Source of the DNA: CAYRUP01 sp964578975
GTDB taxonomy: Bacteria; Pseudomonadota; Gammaproteobacteria; DSM-16500
Direction: 5' to 3'
NCBI GenBank assembly: GCA_964578975.1
Contig: CAZOFA010000033.1
Span: 1 to 23,241, forward strand
Length of the DNA stretch: 23,241 nt
In this document: piece by piece, positions 23,127-23,241 of the stretch
Numbering within the stretch: position 1 is the stretch's first letter
How the letters are laid out: the number at the start of each line of letters is the position of its first letter
Made by a program: the position numbers and the translations under genes
The notes under the pieces: model-generated
Databases searched by the model: none
What the model was told of the DNA's origin: nothing
The model's input: the letters and a program-made list of their open reading frames with translations, nothing else

Positions 23127-23241
23127 ACTGTCATTGCGAGCCCTGGCTTTATGTAAGCACCCCTCACCCGCCGCGCTTTGCGCGTCGACCTCTCCCACAA
23201 GGGGAGAGGTTAAAAACATCACCTCTCCCCTTGTGGGAGAG
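23127..23241. repeat. Dispersed palindromic repeat at the right edge, truncated by window
   Basis: A unit beginning ACTGTCATTGCGAGCC (from 23127) is followed by a GC-rich stretch. Next is a perfect inverted repeat with arms at 23190-23210 and 23221-23241 around a 10-bp AT-rich loop; the left arm reads CTCTCCCACAAGGGGAGAGG plus T. The palindrome reaches the last base of the window and may continue. It has the general build of the 16120-16241 element (long GC-rich arms, AT-rich centre) but a different sequence. Confidence 0.8.

Noticed and set aside
1..23241. CRISPR array, tRNA, rRNA, transposase or integrase genes
   Set aside because: I looked for regularly spaced direct repeats, tRNA-like cloverleafs, rRNA segments and recombinase motifs and found none.

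Overview
The window looks like a chromosomal segment of a moderately AT-rich gammaproteobacterium, most likely a Legionellales (Coxiella/Legionella-type) intracellular or protist-associated bacterium. This is inference. It rests on housekeeping genes of proteobacterial type, a very large unrecognised helical protein resembling Dot/Icm-effector architecture, a PmrA-box-like direct repeat upstream of that gene, several orphan genes, and five different dispersed palindromic repeats in the gaps. A run of 10 N (6793-6802) marks a scaffold join.

Left part (105-3878, minus strand): a four-gene operon etfB-etfA-MBL/beta-CASP RNase-Sel1 protein. Every junction is a 1-nt stop/start overlap (TGATG, TAATG, TAATG), which also fixes three of the four starts. 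Facing it across a 91-bp divergent gap is an HSD10-type 3-hydroxyacyl-CoA dehydrogenase gene, followed 5 nt later by a KimA-like APC-family potassium transporter gene (3970-6689, plus strand).

Middle part (6694-16638): a short repeat-rich segment with the assembly gap, then one 8.1-kb minus-strand gene for a 2702-residue protein of unknown function. It has a near-ideal ribosome binding site and an upstream CTTAA-N6-CTTAA direct repeat. A LysR-type regulator, a large palindromic repeat and a 130-residue orphan follow.

Right part (16806-23241): a thiolase and ETF:ubiquinone oxidoreductase in one operon (plus). A perfect 25-bp dyad separates it from an orphan 702-residue protein whose last codons lie in a dispersed inverted repeat. 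Then come a bidirectional terminator, a hibernation factor fused to a cold-shock domain (minus), a 104-residue orphan (plus) and another palindromic repeat cut by the window end.

Functionally, etfBA, ETF-QO, the HSD10-type dehydrogenase and the thiolase form a coherent acyl-CoA oxidation module (branched-chain amino acid or fatty acid breakdown) feeding electrons to ubiquinone. The acyl-CoA dehydrogenase and hydratase are not in the window. The module's two halves are separated by the transporter, the giant gene, the LysR gene and repeats, which suggests insertion of accessory DNA. The giant protein and the 702-residue protein are the best candidates for undescribed biology.
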